Assembly (NCBI GenBank): GCA_025928215.1
Contig: JAICJW010000039.1
Span: forward strand, 1 to 16,463
DNA: 16,463 nucleotides
Source: Chloroflexia bacterium
Lineage (GTDB): Bacteria > Chloroflexota > Chloroflexia > Thermomicrobiales > JALYUS01
Direction of reading: 5' to 3'
In this document: one piece after another, positions 1 through 7,852 of the stretch
Numbering within the stretch: the stretch's first letter is position 1
How the letters are laid out: each line of letters opens with the position of its first letter
Notes under the pieces: generated by a model
Databases searched by the model: none
Seen by the model: only the letters and a program-made list of their open reading frames with translations
Told to the model about the DNA's origin: nothing
Translations under genes and position numbers: made by a program

Positions 1-112
1 CCGCAATACGGACGGCACTTACCCCGTCGCTTCTTCGCTGCTCGCCGATTATCGCTATGACCACATCTACAATGGCCCCGGCGCGATGATCTTCGCCCAC
101 CACGGCACCTGA
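1..112 (+). CDS. C-terminal end of an unidentified protein (5' cut by window edge)
   Basis: Reading from base 2, an open frame of 36 codons runs to a TGA at 110-112. The peptide ends in a tyrosine- and histidine-containing stretch (LADYRYDHIYNGPGAMIF, then AHHGT). Its composition is that of a real protein rather than the arginine-rich shadows common here. The short aromatic ending after 'LADY' is faintly like the C-terminal tails of membrane glycosyltransferases, but 36 residues cannot support that call. The function is unknown. Confidence 0.45.
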   Translation, partial: RNTDGTYPVASSLLADYRYDHIYNGPGAMIFAHHGT

Positions 113-146
113 TCCGGCTCGTACCCCTCCCGTACTGCTCGCTTGC

Positions 147-230
147 TATGACCTGTTCGATGGCTTGGGCAGCGTGGTGGGGCTGGTGGACACGAGTGTG
201 AACGTGGTGGCGCGGTATGGGTACGACCCG
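147..230 (+). pseudogene. Orphan fragment of an RHS/YD-repeat core
   Basis: The frame beginning at 147 encodes YDLFDGLGSVVGLVDTS followed by NVVARYGYDP. This matches the well-known RHS-repeat-associated core pattern (Y-x-x-DGLGSV-x-x-L-x-D-x-x-G-x-VV-x-x-Y-x-YDP). The frame stays open to a TGA at 294-296, running 29 bp into the 3' end of the convergent protease gene. Upstream it opens only after a stop at 87-89, with no start codon or ribosome site. About 28 recognisable residues remain of a protein family that normally exceeds 1000 residues, so this is a degraded or displaced tip. RHS genes are prone to recombination and often leave such orphan cores. The motif match is good; the evolutionary history is inferred. 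Confidence 0.65.
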
Positions 231-267
231 CATAGGCAGACGAGCATCGGAGAGCGATCGAGCGCGG

Positions 268-2214
268 TCACGGCACGGTCACGGCAAGGTGCATGAAGGT
301 GATCTCGCTGCTCGCCTGTCTGCCACCGGCGGCGAGCAGGCCGAATGCGCCCGGCGCGCCACGCTCCATGACGGTGACGCGCGTCAGCAGGTGGCCGTTG
401 AGACTGAAGGCGTACGTGCCGCCCGTCGCCTCGACATGCAGCGCGTTCGTGCCGCCCGGCACGATTGCCGCGCTCGGCTGCCAGCCGCCCGTGAGCGAGC
501 GCGTGCTGCCCTCCACCTTCGCCAGCACATTGAAGGCGCCATCGTTGGCGACAACAAAAAGGAGCGCGTTCCGCTCATCCACCCGTCGCACGACGAGGCC
601 CATCATCGCGTCGTCCGCGCCGCCGGTCGTGCGCGCCTGCACGTCGTAGATGGCATCCCCGGCCGGAAGCGGCGTCGGGTAGGGGAAGAGAGCGAGCGTG
701 CTGGCATCCGCCGTTACCCGGTACGCTCCGCCGACATATCCCTGCGGCGGTAAGCCGGTCGTGGGGGCGGTGAAATCGTCGGTGAAGCGCAGGCTGGCGC
801 GCGGCGAACCGGCGGTCGGCACAGCGGCCTGTGCCGTGACTGGCGGTGCGGCGCTGCCCGGCGGCGCGCCGAGGTTGAGCCGCCCGCTGCCGGTGCTGTT
901 CGCATCCCGCGGCGTGCCCGCGTGCTGGGTGAGGAAGGCGAGGATCGCGTCGGGCGTTGCATCCGGCGTGATCTGCTTATAGAGCGCTGCCGCGCCGCCG
1001 ACGTGGGGCGCCGCCGCGCTCGTGCCGAGGAAGGTTTCCATGCCAACCGACGCGTACGCGCCATTCGTCACGCGATCCGGCGCGCCGAGCTCCGGCTTCG
1101 CGCGCCCGTCCATCGTCGGGCCGTGCGACGAGAAAGGTTCCACACGCTCCGTGTGGACATCAATCGCGGCGACGGTGACCGCGCCGCGCGCGTCCCCCGG
1201 CACGGTGAGGCTCTCCGCCGCCGTCGTCTGCTCCGCGATCCCGCCCCGGATAATCAGGCTCATCGGCAGGTCGGGATCGCGCGGGTTCACTTTCCTGATT
1301 TTCAGTGTGTACGCGCCCGCCGGGAGTGTGCCCATGATGTGCTCGACGGGCCGCTTCCCCGTGCGCGCCTGGTCGGTGTCGCTTCGTGCCGCCTCCTGCC
1401 CTGCGCTGTTGTACAGGTAGAGGTCGTAATTGACGTGTGGTCGCTGCCAGTCGTCCCAGTTGAGAAAGATCTCGAACGGGCCGCCCGTCATCTGCACGGT
1501 CATACCGTTCTTCGTTTTGCCGCCGGTGAAGTCGTGGAAGCCGTCATTGTCCGTGTCGGTGAAGATCGCGCCGTAGTGCTTGTCGGCGAAGTTGCCGGCG
1601 GATTTGACAACAAAGACGCCCGCCGCCTTCGCGCTGTCCACCGCCCGCGCCAGTTCGCTCGATCCATCCGTCGGATAGTCGCCATAGAAGCCGAGCGAGG
1701 TCGTGATGATCGAGACGTGGGCGGCGCCGGTCAGCCACTGCATCGCGGCGAGGAAGCTGCCCGGCGTATCGGTGGCGGCGAGAAAGAGGGCGGCATCCGG
1801 TGCCATCTCGTGGACAATCTCGGCGCAGGCCGTCCCGTGGATCGTGTCGGCGGTCGCGGGGCGATCCTCGATCAGGCCGTCTTCCCGGAAGGAGCGCGCC
1901 GTCACCGTCGCGCCGCCGAGCGCCCGCGCATAGTCGAGAAACCCCGTGTCAATGATGCCGACCCGGACGCCCTTGCCGGTGATCCCTGCCGCCTGCCAGC
2001 CGTCCGCGTCCGTCGCATGCACACCCTCGCTCATCGCACCTGTGACGAGCAAGGGCGGATTGGCCGTCGGCGCGCGGGGCGTCGCGGTCGGGGCAGCGCC
2101 CGCGTTACAGGCGGCACACAGCAGTGTCAGAAGCAGAAACCATCGGAGTCGGCGTGCACCGCCGCGCCCGTGCCCTCGCCCTCCCCGCTGCCTCACGCTC
2201 CAAACCTTCTTCAT
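268..2214 (-). CDS. Subtilisin-like (S8) serine protease, probable lipoprotein, with inserted beta-sandwich and C-terminal lectin-like domain
   Basis: 648 residues. The catalytic triad of the S8 family is complete: Asp89 in VGIIDTGF, His126 in TIHGTACAEIV and Ser399 in FLGTSAAAPHVGGAAA. The oxyanion Asn208 lies in VVKSAGNF. The N-terminus has an arginine-rich n-region, a hydrophobic core (residues 25-35) and Cys36 in LLCAAC, a relaxed lipobox. A Thr/Pro/Ala-rich linker follows, so membrane anchoring outside the cytoplasm is likely. Between Asn208 and Ser399 lies an insertion. It begins with a Ca-binding-like DTDNDG loop (220-225) and continues as a beta-rich segment (about 236-325) resembling pre-peptidase C-terminal domains. 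Residues about 495-648 look like a concanavalin/LamG-type beta-sandwich of the kind attached to secreted proteins. An AGGAG site sits 10 nt before the ATG. No propeptide domain is obvious. The substrate is unknown; nutrient scavenging or surface-protein processing are both possible. Confidence 0.9.
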   Translation of the reverse strand: MKKVWSVRQRGGRGHGRGGARRLRWFLLLTLLCAACNAGAAPTATPRAPTANPPLLVTGAMSEGVHATDADGWQAAGITGKGVRVGIIDTGFLDYARALGGATVTARSFREDGLIEDRPATADTIHGTACAEIVHEMAPDAALFLAATDTPGSFLAAMQWLTGAAHVSIITTSLGFYGDYPTDGSSELARAVDSAKAAGVFVVKSAGNFADKHYGAIFTDTDNDGFHDFTGGKTKNGMTVQMTGGPFEIFLNWDDWQRPHVNYDLYLYNSAGQEAARSDTDQARTGKRPVEHIMGTLPAGAYTLKIRKVNPRDPDLPMSLIIRGGIAEQTTAAESLTVPGDARGAVTVAAIDVHTERVEPFSSHGPTMDGRAKPELGAPDRVTNGAYASVGMETFLGTSAAAPHVGGAAALYKQITPDATPDAILAFLTQHAGTPRDANSTGSGRLNLGAPPGSAAPPVTAQAAVPTAGSPRASLRFTDDFTAPTTGLPPQGYVGGAYRVTADASTLALFPYPTPLPAGDAIYDVQARTTGGADDAMMGLVVRRVDERNALLFVVANDGAFNVLAKVEGSTRSLTGGWQPSAAIVPGGTNALHVEATGGTYAFSLNGHLLTRVTVMERGAPGAFGLLAAGGRQASSEITFMHLAVTVP

Positions 2215-2330
2215 CGCGGTGTCGCTCCTACCAGAGAAACGTCACGCTATTGGAGACGGTTTTTCGGCGTCGTCATCCCGCGCGGTCTCACATGCGTTCA
2301 AGAACTCGTCCGCCCACAGTCGCGATGTAC

Positions 2331-3113
2331 TCACATCATCGTCGGCAGCAGGTTCGGTACGGCGATCACCAGCGCTCCATACACGATCAGCGCCGCGGCC
2401 GCGATGCGACTGATTCGCAGACCGATGGGCAACGACTTCTCGGCGAAGATGAGCAGCGTAATCACCACCATGATCGCGATATTCATCATGCCCAGGGGGA
2501 AGAGGATCGCGAAGAGGAGCCAGCAGCAACCCAGGCAGAAGATGCCATGCGTGAGTCCCATACGGATCGCGCCGCGATGGCCATCGCGCCACGATCCGAG
2601 CACGAACTGAAACGGCGTCCGGCAGCGCGCCAGGCAGGCGTGCTTGAGCGGCGAGAGTTGATACAGCCCCGCTACCACCAGCAGGCCGCCACCGATCCGC
2701 GCGCCATGGCCCATTAGCCAGGGTGACCGACCCGCGAGACGGTCGGCGCCGAGGGCGAGGGCGTACGCAAGGAAACCGGCCAGCGACCAGACGACGAGAT
2801 AGGCGCCGACGAAGAGCCAGGTTGGCACGAGCGGCTGGCCGCGCTGCTGTTTGCCGCGTTGTACCGCCGCGAAGGCGAGGATCATCGGGGTCGCTGTCGG
2901 GAACATCATCGCGACCATCATGGCGACCCAGATGGCGAGGAAGAGCGGGGCTGCCATCCCCATCGTCAGGCTGCCCGCGTGCATCATCGTGGTATCCCGC
3001 ATCGCGACCGACTGCCAGATGACGACACCCCAGGCGGCAGCGGCCAGGATCAGCAAGATGCCCACGATGAGATTGCGCTCTCGCGGCAACGGATAGGCAG
3101 TCCCGGTCGCCAT
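2331..3113 (-). CDS. DUF2182 integral membrane protein (predicted metal-binding, COG5486 type)
   Basis: 260 residues from the ATG at 3111-3113, chosen because AGGAGG (complement of 3120-3125) lies just before it. Longer versions of this frame run into the upstream gene and encode an arginine/threonine-rich shadow. About six to seven hydrophobic segments are visible (roughly 15-34, 54-76, 97-122, 139-154, 188-208, 211-224, 236-255). Family hallmarks are the AMMFPTATPMIL stretch after the second segment, the motif LKHACLARCRTP with Cys160 and Cys164, and GLTHGIFCLGCCW with Cys193, Cys196 and Cys197 in the membrane. DUF2182 has no settled biochemical role that I can cite; the name 'metal-binding' rests on these cysteines. 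The gene lies 37 bp after the DUF1326 gene in the same direction. The two families are commonly adjacent, so they probably act together. Confidence 0.85.
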   Translation of the reverse strand: MATGTAYPLPRERNLIVGILLILAAAAWGVVIWQSVAMRDTTMMHAGSLTMGMAAPLFLAIWVAMMVAMMFPTATPMILAFAAVQRGKQQRGQPLVPTWLFVGAYLVVWSLAGFLAYALALGADRLAGRSPWLMGHGARIGGGLLVVAGLYQLSPLKHACLARCRTPFQFVLGSWRDGHRGAIRMGLTHGIFCLGCCWLLFAILFPLGMMNIAIMVVITLLIFAEKSLPIGLRISRIAAAALIVYGALVIAVPNLLPTMM

Positions 3114-3150
3114 CGGTCCCCTCCTGGGCGTGCCGTGATGATACGGACAA

Positions 3151-3789
3151 CTATGCGGCGTTCGACCAACGGATCGGCGCGTAGTGGCCATTTTTTCCCG
3201 AGTTGTCCCAGTGCATGCCATAGTCCGCCCAGGTATTCCCCTCGTCGCCTGAGGCCATCGCGATGTTCGGGGCGAACGGATGGGCATTGGAGGCCCAGAT
3301 TTCGGCATCAGGCACCAGCGCCGGGGCGGCATGCACCCCCATGTGCAGGATGTTCGGGATCTCGATGGCGCGCTGTTTGCCCTCTTTGTGCCAGGTGAGC
3401 GGCACGGTTTTCACACCGAGCACCGTGGAGATGAGGGGGGCCAGGTTCGCGACCGGGCCACCCGCCGCGCCGGTGAAGATCGCCTGCAGCGCCGCGCGTT
3501 GCCGCTCATCGGCCCGCTCGTCGAGATACAACGCGACCGACCAGTCCCCCGCGCCCATCGCGCCGGGGGTGCGGGCGATCAGGGCGGCGTTCAAGCCATC
3601 GAGCGACACCTCGTCCGCGCGCCCCCGCTCGACATGGAACCCGAAGGCGACCTCGCACGCGCCTTGCGTCGGCTGAGAGGTCAGGGAAGGGGCGGTGGAG
3701 AAGAGGCACGGGCAGACGACATCGCAGTTGCAACTCTCGAAGTAATCGCCCTCGATCTGCCAATGGCCCGGGGTCTGGCTTGCACTCAT
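3151..3789 (-). CDS. DUF1326 cysteine-rich protein
   Basis: 212 residues, no signal peptide or membrane segment. The N-terminus carries the DUF1326 signature ESCNCDVVCPCLF, with Cys20, Cys22, Cys26 and Cys28 plus Cys45 further on. A tryptophan/histidine motif (TWHKEGKQRAIEIPN) lies in the centre and the C-terminus reads YGMHWDNSGKNGHYAPIRW. The spacing CxCxxxCxC suggests metal or redox chemistry, but no activity is established that I can state. The ATG at 3787-3789 has AGGAGG (complement of 3796-3801) six bases upstream. It is the first gene of a two-gene operon with DUF2182 and is read from a candidate promoter and operator at 3856-3894. The family assignment is firm and the function open. 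Confidence 0.88.
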   Translation of the reverse strand: MSASQTPGHWQIEGDYFESCNCDVVCPCLFSTAPSLTSQPTQGACEVAFGFHVERGRADEVSLDGLNAALIARTPGAMGAGDWSVALYLDERADERQRAALQAIFTGAAGGPVANLAPLISTVLGVKTVPLTWHKEGKQRAIEIPNILHMGVHAAPALVPDAEIWASNAHPFAPNIAMASGDEGNTWADYGMHWDNSGKNGHYAPIRWSNAA

Positions 3790-3855
3790 GAGTTTCCTCC
3801 TCTTGGGATACTCCGCAGCGGATACGAATGGGGATGCGGTGCAGCAAGTACCGAT

Positions 3856-3885
3856 ACTATAACCCTGTCAGCCGAGATCATGCAA
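3856..3885 (-). promoter_or_regulatory. Candidate sigma70-type promoter for the DUF1326-DUF2182 operon
   Basis: On the minus strand, TTGCAT (complement of 3880-3885) is followed after 18 bases by TATAGT (complement of 3856-3861). This would start transcription near 3849, leaving a leader of about 60 nt before the DUF1326 ATG. The -10 box is close to consensus and stands out in GC-rich DNA. No transcript data are available. Confidence 0.45.
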
Positions 3886-3894
3886 ATGGCTGAC
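3867..3894. promoter_or_regulatory. Inverted repeat operator candidate at the DUF1326 promoter
   Basis: GTCAGCC (3867-3873) and GGCTGAC (3888-3894) form a perfect 7-bp inverted repeat with 14 bp between the arms. The arm starts are 21 bp apart, about two helical turns, as expected for a dimeric repressor contacting one face of DNA. The -35 hexamer (3880-3885) lies between the arms and the first arm lies inside the promoter spacer. The regulator is not identified. Confidence 0.45.
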
Positions 3895-3985
3895 GTCTGA
3901 TATCCGTGCCTAACCGCGTGCAATACGACAGGAAACAGGATGGTGGTGGGAAATCGCGTTTTGCACGGACGTTCGCTGCGTTGCC

Positions 3986-4015
3986 TTGACGCCCATCATG
4001 CGCCGCCGCTATCGT
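3986..4015 (+). promoter_or_regulatory. Candidate sigma70-type promoter for the MFS exporter gene
   Basis: TTGACG (3986-3991), an 18-bp spacer and TATCGT (4010-4015) precede the transporter. A start of transcription near 4022 would leave about 20 nt before the ATG at 4042. The -35 is near consensus and the -10 is moderate. This site lies downstream of the earliest possible ATG of the frame (3940), which argues against that longer version. Confidence 0.35.
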
Positions 4016-4041
4016 CATTGCGTGTTCGTTGGCGTGGACTG

Positions 4042-5355
4042 ATGGGGGGAGTGATGCGGCGCATCCTGATGACCGCAGCGGGGGTAATCTTCTTCGACAC
4101 GCTTCTCTACGGCATCCTCATCCCGCTCGTGCCCGTCTACGCGACGCAGCTCGCGGTCTCCAAGGGGGCAATCGGGGCGATCTTCGCGATCTATGGCATC
4201 CCACTGATCCTCCTCTCCGCCCCATTCGGCATCCTCGCCGATCGTGTGGGGCGCGTGCGGGTGCTGCGCGGAGCGATGCTCCTGCTCGCGGTCGCGACGG
4301 GCGTCTTCGCGCTCGCCACACATTTTGGCAATGTGCCATTGCTGGTCAGCGCGCGGCTCGTACAGGGAACGGCGGCCGCCGCGACGTGGGCAACCGCCCT
4401 GGCGATGGTCGCCGACGTCGGGCGGGAGGACGGCACGGTCGCGCAGAAAATGGTCTGGGTGAATATCTCCGCGTCGGCGGGGACGATCGCGGGGCCGTTT
4501 CTCGGCGGCGTGCTGGCCGGGGTCGTTGGTCCGGCGGGGGTCTTCATCATCGGTGGGGCCGGAGCGATCGTTCTCGCCGCTCTGATCGCACCGCTCGCAT
4601 CTCCCCTCTCCACGGCGGCAGGAGCGAGCCGGAATGGGGAGCGTGACGCGCCATCGAACCCCCTCATCGGTGCGGTCGCGCTGATCCAGCGCAGTCGGGG
4701 GCTTGCCCTCGTCCTCGTGCTGACGCTCCTCAATGGCATGCTCCTCGGCCTCAATGAGATCATCACGCCCTTCCATCTGCGGGTGGCGTACGGCGCGTCG
4801 TCGCGGGTGATTGGCCTCTCGTTCGCCGCCCTCTTCATCGGCTCGAATGTCGCGCAGCCCTTCGTCGCCCGCTGGTCGGACCGCATTGGCCGGTTGCGCC
4901 CGATGCTGATTGGCAGCGCGAGCGGTGTGGTGGTCGTCGCGCTGCTCGTCCTGCCCGCGCCGCTCGCGCTCTTTCTCGCCCTCTTCGGGGTGGTCTGGGT
5001 AACAGGGGCGATCTTCTTCACGCCGGTCTTACCGCTCGTCACGGAGATGGCGCGTGGCGAGCAGACGGGGATGCTCGTCGGCACCGCCAACACGATCTGG
5101 TCGCTCGGCTACCTGATCGGCCCCGCGATCGGTGGCATCGCGGCGGGCACGTTCGGTCGGTATGCGTATCTGACATCGGCGGTGGCGAACGCGCTCGGCC
5201 TGCTCATCGTGCTCTCCCTCTGGGGCGGTTATCCGGCGGGTCGTGTCCGCCCCGTGCCGGAAGCGAATATGCCCGCTCGTTCTGATGACCAACCCCCCGC
5301 ACTCGCGCGCCGCTCATGCTCCGGCGCGGATGAACATGTGACGGTGCGCCCTTAA
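4042..5355 (+). CDS. Major facilitator superfamily transporter, probable drug/proton antiporter (12 TM)
   Basis: 437 residues from ATG 4042. ATG 4054 is an equally possible start, since neither has a well-spaced ribosome site (a GGGGGAG run lies at 4045-4051). The first helix starts at RRILMTAAGVIFFDTLLYG. The MFS signature loop between helices 2 and 3 is present as GILADRVGRVRVLRG (about residues 63-77). The matching second-half loop is ARWSDRIGRLRPMLIG (about 276-291), so both six-helix halves are complete. A helix-5-like stretch reads SAGTIAGPFLGGVLAG (about 145-160), similar to antiporter motif C (G-P-x-x-G-G). This points to efflux rather than uptake. A polar tail of about 40 residues follows the last helix. 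The gene stands alone and divergent from the DUF1326-DUF2182 operon. The substrate cannot be read from sequence. Confidence 0.85.
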   Translation: MGGVMRRILMTAAGVIFFDTLLYGILIPLVPVYATQLAVSKGAIGAIFAIYGIPLILLSAPFGILADRVGRVRVLRGAMLLLAVATGVFALATHFGNVPLLVSARLVQGTAAAATWATALAMVADVGREDGTVAQKMVWVNISASAGTIAGPFLGGVLAGVVGPAGVFIIGGAGAIVLAALIAPLASPLSTAAGASRNGERDAPSNPLIGAVALIQRSRGLALVLVLTLLNGMLLGLNEIITPFHLRVAYGASSRVIGLSFAALFIGSNVAQPFVARWSDRIGRLRPMLIGSASGVVVVALLVLPAPLALFLALFGVVWVTGAIFFTPVLPLVTEMARGEQTGMLVGTANTIWSLGYLIGPAIGGIAAGTFGRYAYLTSAVANALGLLIVLSLWGGYPAGRVRPVPEANMPARSDDQPPALARRSCSGADEHVTVRP

Positions 5356-5429
5356 ATCTCTTCCCGCAATGCCTGGTTGGCCGGTGCGCGGTATCATGCG
5401 CGCAGGCGACATGATGACGGGAGGACGCG

Positions 5430-7067
5430 ATGCGGTGGCTGGCGGGAATGCTCAATCGGGTGGCGTGGCGCGTCTGGCGCGGCTATCTGCTCGGCGTACT
5501 TGGCATCGCACTCGTGACGGTGATCGCCGTCACGAGCCGCTCCCACCTCACCGCCGCCACCACCGCGCTCAGTTATCTCGTCATCGTCCTCGCCTGTGCC
5601 ACGCTCGGTGGATTGGGGCCGGGCATCTTCACGTCGGTCGTCGGCTTTCTCACGTTCAACTTCTTCTTCCTGCCGCCCTTTTACTCCTTCACCGTCGGGG
5701 CGCTGCAGGACACCGTTGCCCTCTTCGTCTTCCTGATCGTCGCCGGAGTGGCGAGCGAACTGGTCAGCCGCTTGCAGGAGCGGGAGCGGGAGGCGCGGCG
5801 GCGGGCGATCGAGTCGGAAACCCTCTCGCGCCTCAGTATGGAACTAATCGCCGATGTCACGCTCGATACCGTCCTCGCCACCGTTGTCGAACAGGTGACG
5901 CGCGTTTTCGGCCTGGAATCCGCCGCCGTTCTGCTCCCCGATCAGCGCGGCACATTGCGCGTGCGGCTCGCCTATCCCGCCAGCGCGTCCGGCGCGTATG
6001 TGCGGGATCGCGAGCATGCCGCCGTCGCCGCGCATGTCTTCATGACAGGCATCCCAGCGGGTTTCGGCAGCCCGCACCGCATCTACCGACCGCATGGGCC
6101 GGAGCATGGCGGCGACGCAATGCCGACGCGTGGCCGCCGTATCCTCTATGTCCCGGTGCGCGCGGCATCGGGAGCAGTCGGCGTGATGGGTGTCGCCGCC
6201 CTCCGTGCCGCCGACTATTCCAGCGACGAACGACGCCTGCTGACGACCTTCGCGAATCAGGCCGCGCTTGCCATTGACCGTGCCCGCTTGATCGAGGAGG
6301 CGACGCGCGCGGCGGCGCTCGAAGAGGCGGACCGCCTCAAATCTGCCCTGCTCGCCGCTGTCTCGCACGACCTGCGCACGCCGCTCGCCTCCATTAAGGC
6401 GTCCGCGACGAGCCTGCTGCAAGAGGAGATCGCCTGGGATGCCGCGACACGGCGCGAGTTCCTGACCGCGATAGACGCGGAGACGGATCGCCTCACCCGG
6501 CTCGTCGCCAATCTGCTCGATCTGACGCGCATTCAGGGCGGCGCGCTCAAGCCGGAAAAGGAGTGGAATGAGGTCGGTGAGGTGATTGCCAGTGTCACGG
6601 ATCGCCTCGCACCGCTCCTTCAGCGCCACCCCCTCCGCGTAACGGTCGCGTCTGACCTGCCACCCGTCGCGTTCGATTTTGTGGAGATCGCGCAGGTGCT
6701 CGCCAACTTAATCGAGAACGGTGCGAAGTACAGCGATCCCGACACGGAGATCGCGATCACGGCGCATCGTGACGGGCAGCACGTCCGCGTCACGGTGACG
6801 GATCACGGCTTCGGCATCCCGCCGGAGGATCTGCCGCACATCTTCGACACTTTTTACCGCGTGCCGCGCGCGGGGCGGGCGCGGCGGATCGGCGGCGCTG
6901 GGCTTGGCCTCGCCATCTGCAAGGGGGTTGTCGAGGCGCACGGCGGTTCCATCGCGGTTGCGTCGGTCGTTGGGCAAGGCACGGCCTTCACCTTCACATT
7001 GCCTGTCACGCCCGCGCCTGTCACTCCTGAACGCGCATCGCTCGCGATGGGGGATGCCCGCGCATGA
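5430..7067 (+). CDS. kdpD: KdpD-like sensor histidine kinase (DUF4118-GAF-HisKA-HATPase), lacking the KdpD and USP sensory domains
   Basis: 545 residues, against about 900 for classical KdpD. A DUF4118 region with about four membrane segments (17-110) contains the KdpD hallmark FNFFFLPPFYSFTVG (76-90). A coiled linker, a GAF domain (about 145-288), a HisKA domain with phospho-acceptor His313 in AAVSHDLRTPLASI, and an ATPase domain follow. The ATPase has N-box QVLANLIENGAKYS, G1 DHGFGI (Asp458) and G2 GGAGLGLAI (488-496). The cytoplasmic N-terminal KdpD domain and the USP-like domain of the full protein are missing. The start is set by GGGAGG five bases before ATG 5430. The last 4 bp overlap the response regulator gene (ATGA), showing translational coupling. 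In full-length systems KdpD senses low K+ or turgor; here the signal is inferred. Many Chloroflexota kinases share this short architecture, so a non-K+ role remains possible. Confidence 0.85.
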   Translation: MRWLAGMLNRVAWRVWRGYLLGVLGIALVTVIAVTSRSHLTAATTALSYLVIVLACATLGGLGPGIFTSVVGFLTFNFFFLPPFYSFTVGALQDTVALFVFLIVAGVASELVSRLQEREREARRRAIESETLSRLSMELIADVTLDTVLATVVEQVTRVFGLESAAVLLPDQRGTLRVRLAYPASASGAYVRDREHAAVAAHVFMTGIPAGFGSPHRIYRPHGPEHGGDAMPTRGRRILYVPVRAASGAVGVMGVAALRAADYSSDERRLLTTFANQAALAIDRARLIEEATRAAALEEADRLKSALLAAVSHDLRTPLASIKASATSLLQEEIAWDAATRREFLTAIDAETDRLTRLVANLLDLTRIQGGALKPEKEWNEVGEVIASVTDRLAPLLQRHPLRVTVASDLPPVAFDFVEIAQVLANLIENGAKYSDPDTEIAITAHRDGQHVRVTVTDHGFGIPPEDLPHIFDTFYRVPRAGRARRIGGAGLGLAICKGVVEAHGGSIAVASVVGQGTAFTFTLPVTPAPVTPERASLAMGDARA

Positions 7068-7792
7068 GTACGCCACCGATCCGCGTCCTCGTCGTGGATG
7101 ACGAGCCCCAAATCCTCCGCGCCCTGCGTGCTGCCCTCCGAGGACACGGCTACGATGTCCAGACTGCTGCCGATGGTGAGGAGGCGCTCGATCTACTCGC
7201 CCTCCATCCCCCAGATGTCGTTATCCTCGATCTTGTCATGCCGGGAAAGAGCGGCTTCGATGTCGTGCGGGAAGTGCGCGCCTGGTCAACGCCCACGTCG
7301 CGGATGCCTGCGATCATCGTCCTTTCGGCGCGCGGTGAGGAGCGGGACAAAGTGACCGCCCTGGACCTCGGCGCGGACGACTATCTCACGAAGCCTTTTG
7401 GCATGAACGAACTGCTCGCCCGCATCCGTGTCGCCCTCCGCCACCGACCCGAGCAGACGACGACCAATCCGGTGATCCGCGCGGGGGCGGTCGTTATTGA
7501 TCTTGAACGGCGCGTCATTACCCGCGATGGCGCGGTGGTCCATGTGACGCCGACCGAGTGGCAACTGCTCGTCGAGTTGGCGCGCGCGGCGGGCAAGGTG
7601 CTGACGCAGCGGATGCTCCTCCAGCGCGTCTGGGGGCCGGAATACGGCGATGAAGCGCAGTACCTCCGCGTCTACATCAATCAGCTCCGCCGCAAACTGG
7701 AAGCCGACCCTGCCCGCCCGCGTATCCTCATTACCGAACCCGGTGTGGGCTACCGCTTCATCGGGGATGAGCAAATGAATGCTGAGGGGTGA
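7064..7792 (+). CDS. kdpE: KdpE-like response regulator (OmpR/PhoB family)
   Basis: 242 residues. The receiver domain (about 6-120) has acidic pocket residues Asp12 and Asp13, phospho-acceptor Asp56 in VVILDLVMPG, Ser88 and Lys110 in LTKPFG. The C-terminal winged helix (about 133-236) carries the KdpE-type ending: a QYLRVYINQLRRKLE segment followed by TEPGVGYRFI. It is translated from an ATG that overlaps the kinase stop, so the two form a cognate pair. As an OmpR-family DNA-binding protein it should bind direct repeats upstream of target promoters. One such repeat lies 29 bp after its own stop codon, before the USP-kimA genes. The family is certain; the K+ target is an inference from the neighbours. 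Confidence 0.88.
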   Translation: MSTPPIRVLVVDDEPQILRALRAALRGHGYDVQTAADGEEALDLLALHPPDVVILDLVMPGKSGFDVVREVRAWSTPTSRMPAIIVLSARGEERDKVTALDLGADDYLTKPFGMNELLARIRVALRHRPEQTTTNPVIRAGAVVIDLERRVITRDGAVVHVTPTEWQLLVELARAAGKVLTQRMLLQRVWGPEYGDEAQYLRVYINQLRRKLEADPARPRILITEPGVGYRFIGDEQMNAEG

Positions 7793-7820
7793 GATGGCTG
7801 CTTGCTGCCTTCTCTTTATA

Positions 7821-7840
7821 GAACGCTTACCCTGAACGCT
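7821..7840 (+). promoter_or_regulatory. Direct repeat, candidate response-regulator binding site
   Basis: GAACGCT occurs twice, at 7821-7827 and 7834-7840, starts 13 bp apart. It lies just upstream of the weak -35 region of the USP-kimA promoter, the usual position for an OmpR-family activator. The spacing is slightly longer than the 10-11 bp typical of that family. The link to the adjacent KdpE-like regulator is inferred. Confidence 0.3.
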
Positions 7841-7852
7841 CCCATCTTTACG

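Noticed and set aside
266..287. Tandem 11-bp repeat GGTCACGGCAC/GGTCACGGCAA
   Set aside because: Only two units, within and next to the last codons of the protease gene; probably local slippage without function.
922..2610. 562-codon plus-strand open frame opposite the protease
   Set aside because: It is antisense to a protease with a complete catalytic triad, is full of arginine and has no family motif. Such frames arise from GC-rich third codon positions.
3114..3332. Longer N-terminus for the DUF2182 protein
   Set aside because: The extra 73 codons overlap the DUF1326 gene and are arginine/threonine-rich. A good ribosome site precedes the ATG at 3113.
3940..4041. Longer N-terminus for the MFS transporter starting at 3940
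   Set aside because: It has no ribosome site, a polar non-family sequence, and would span the candidate promoter at 3986-4015.
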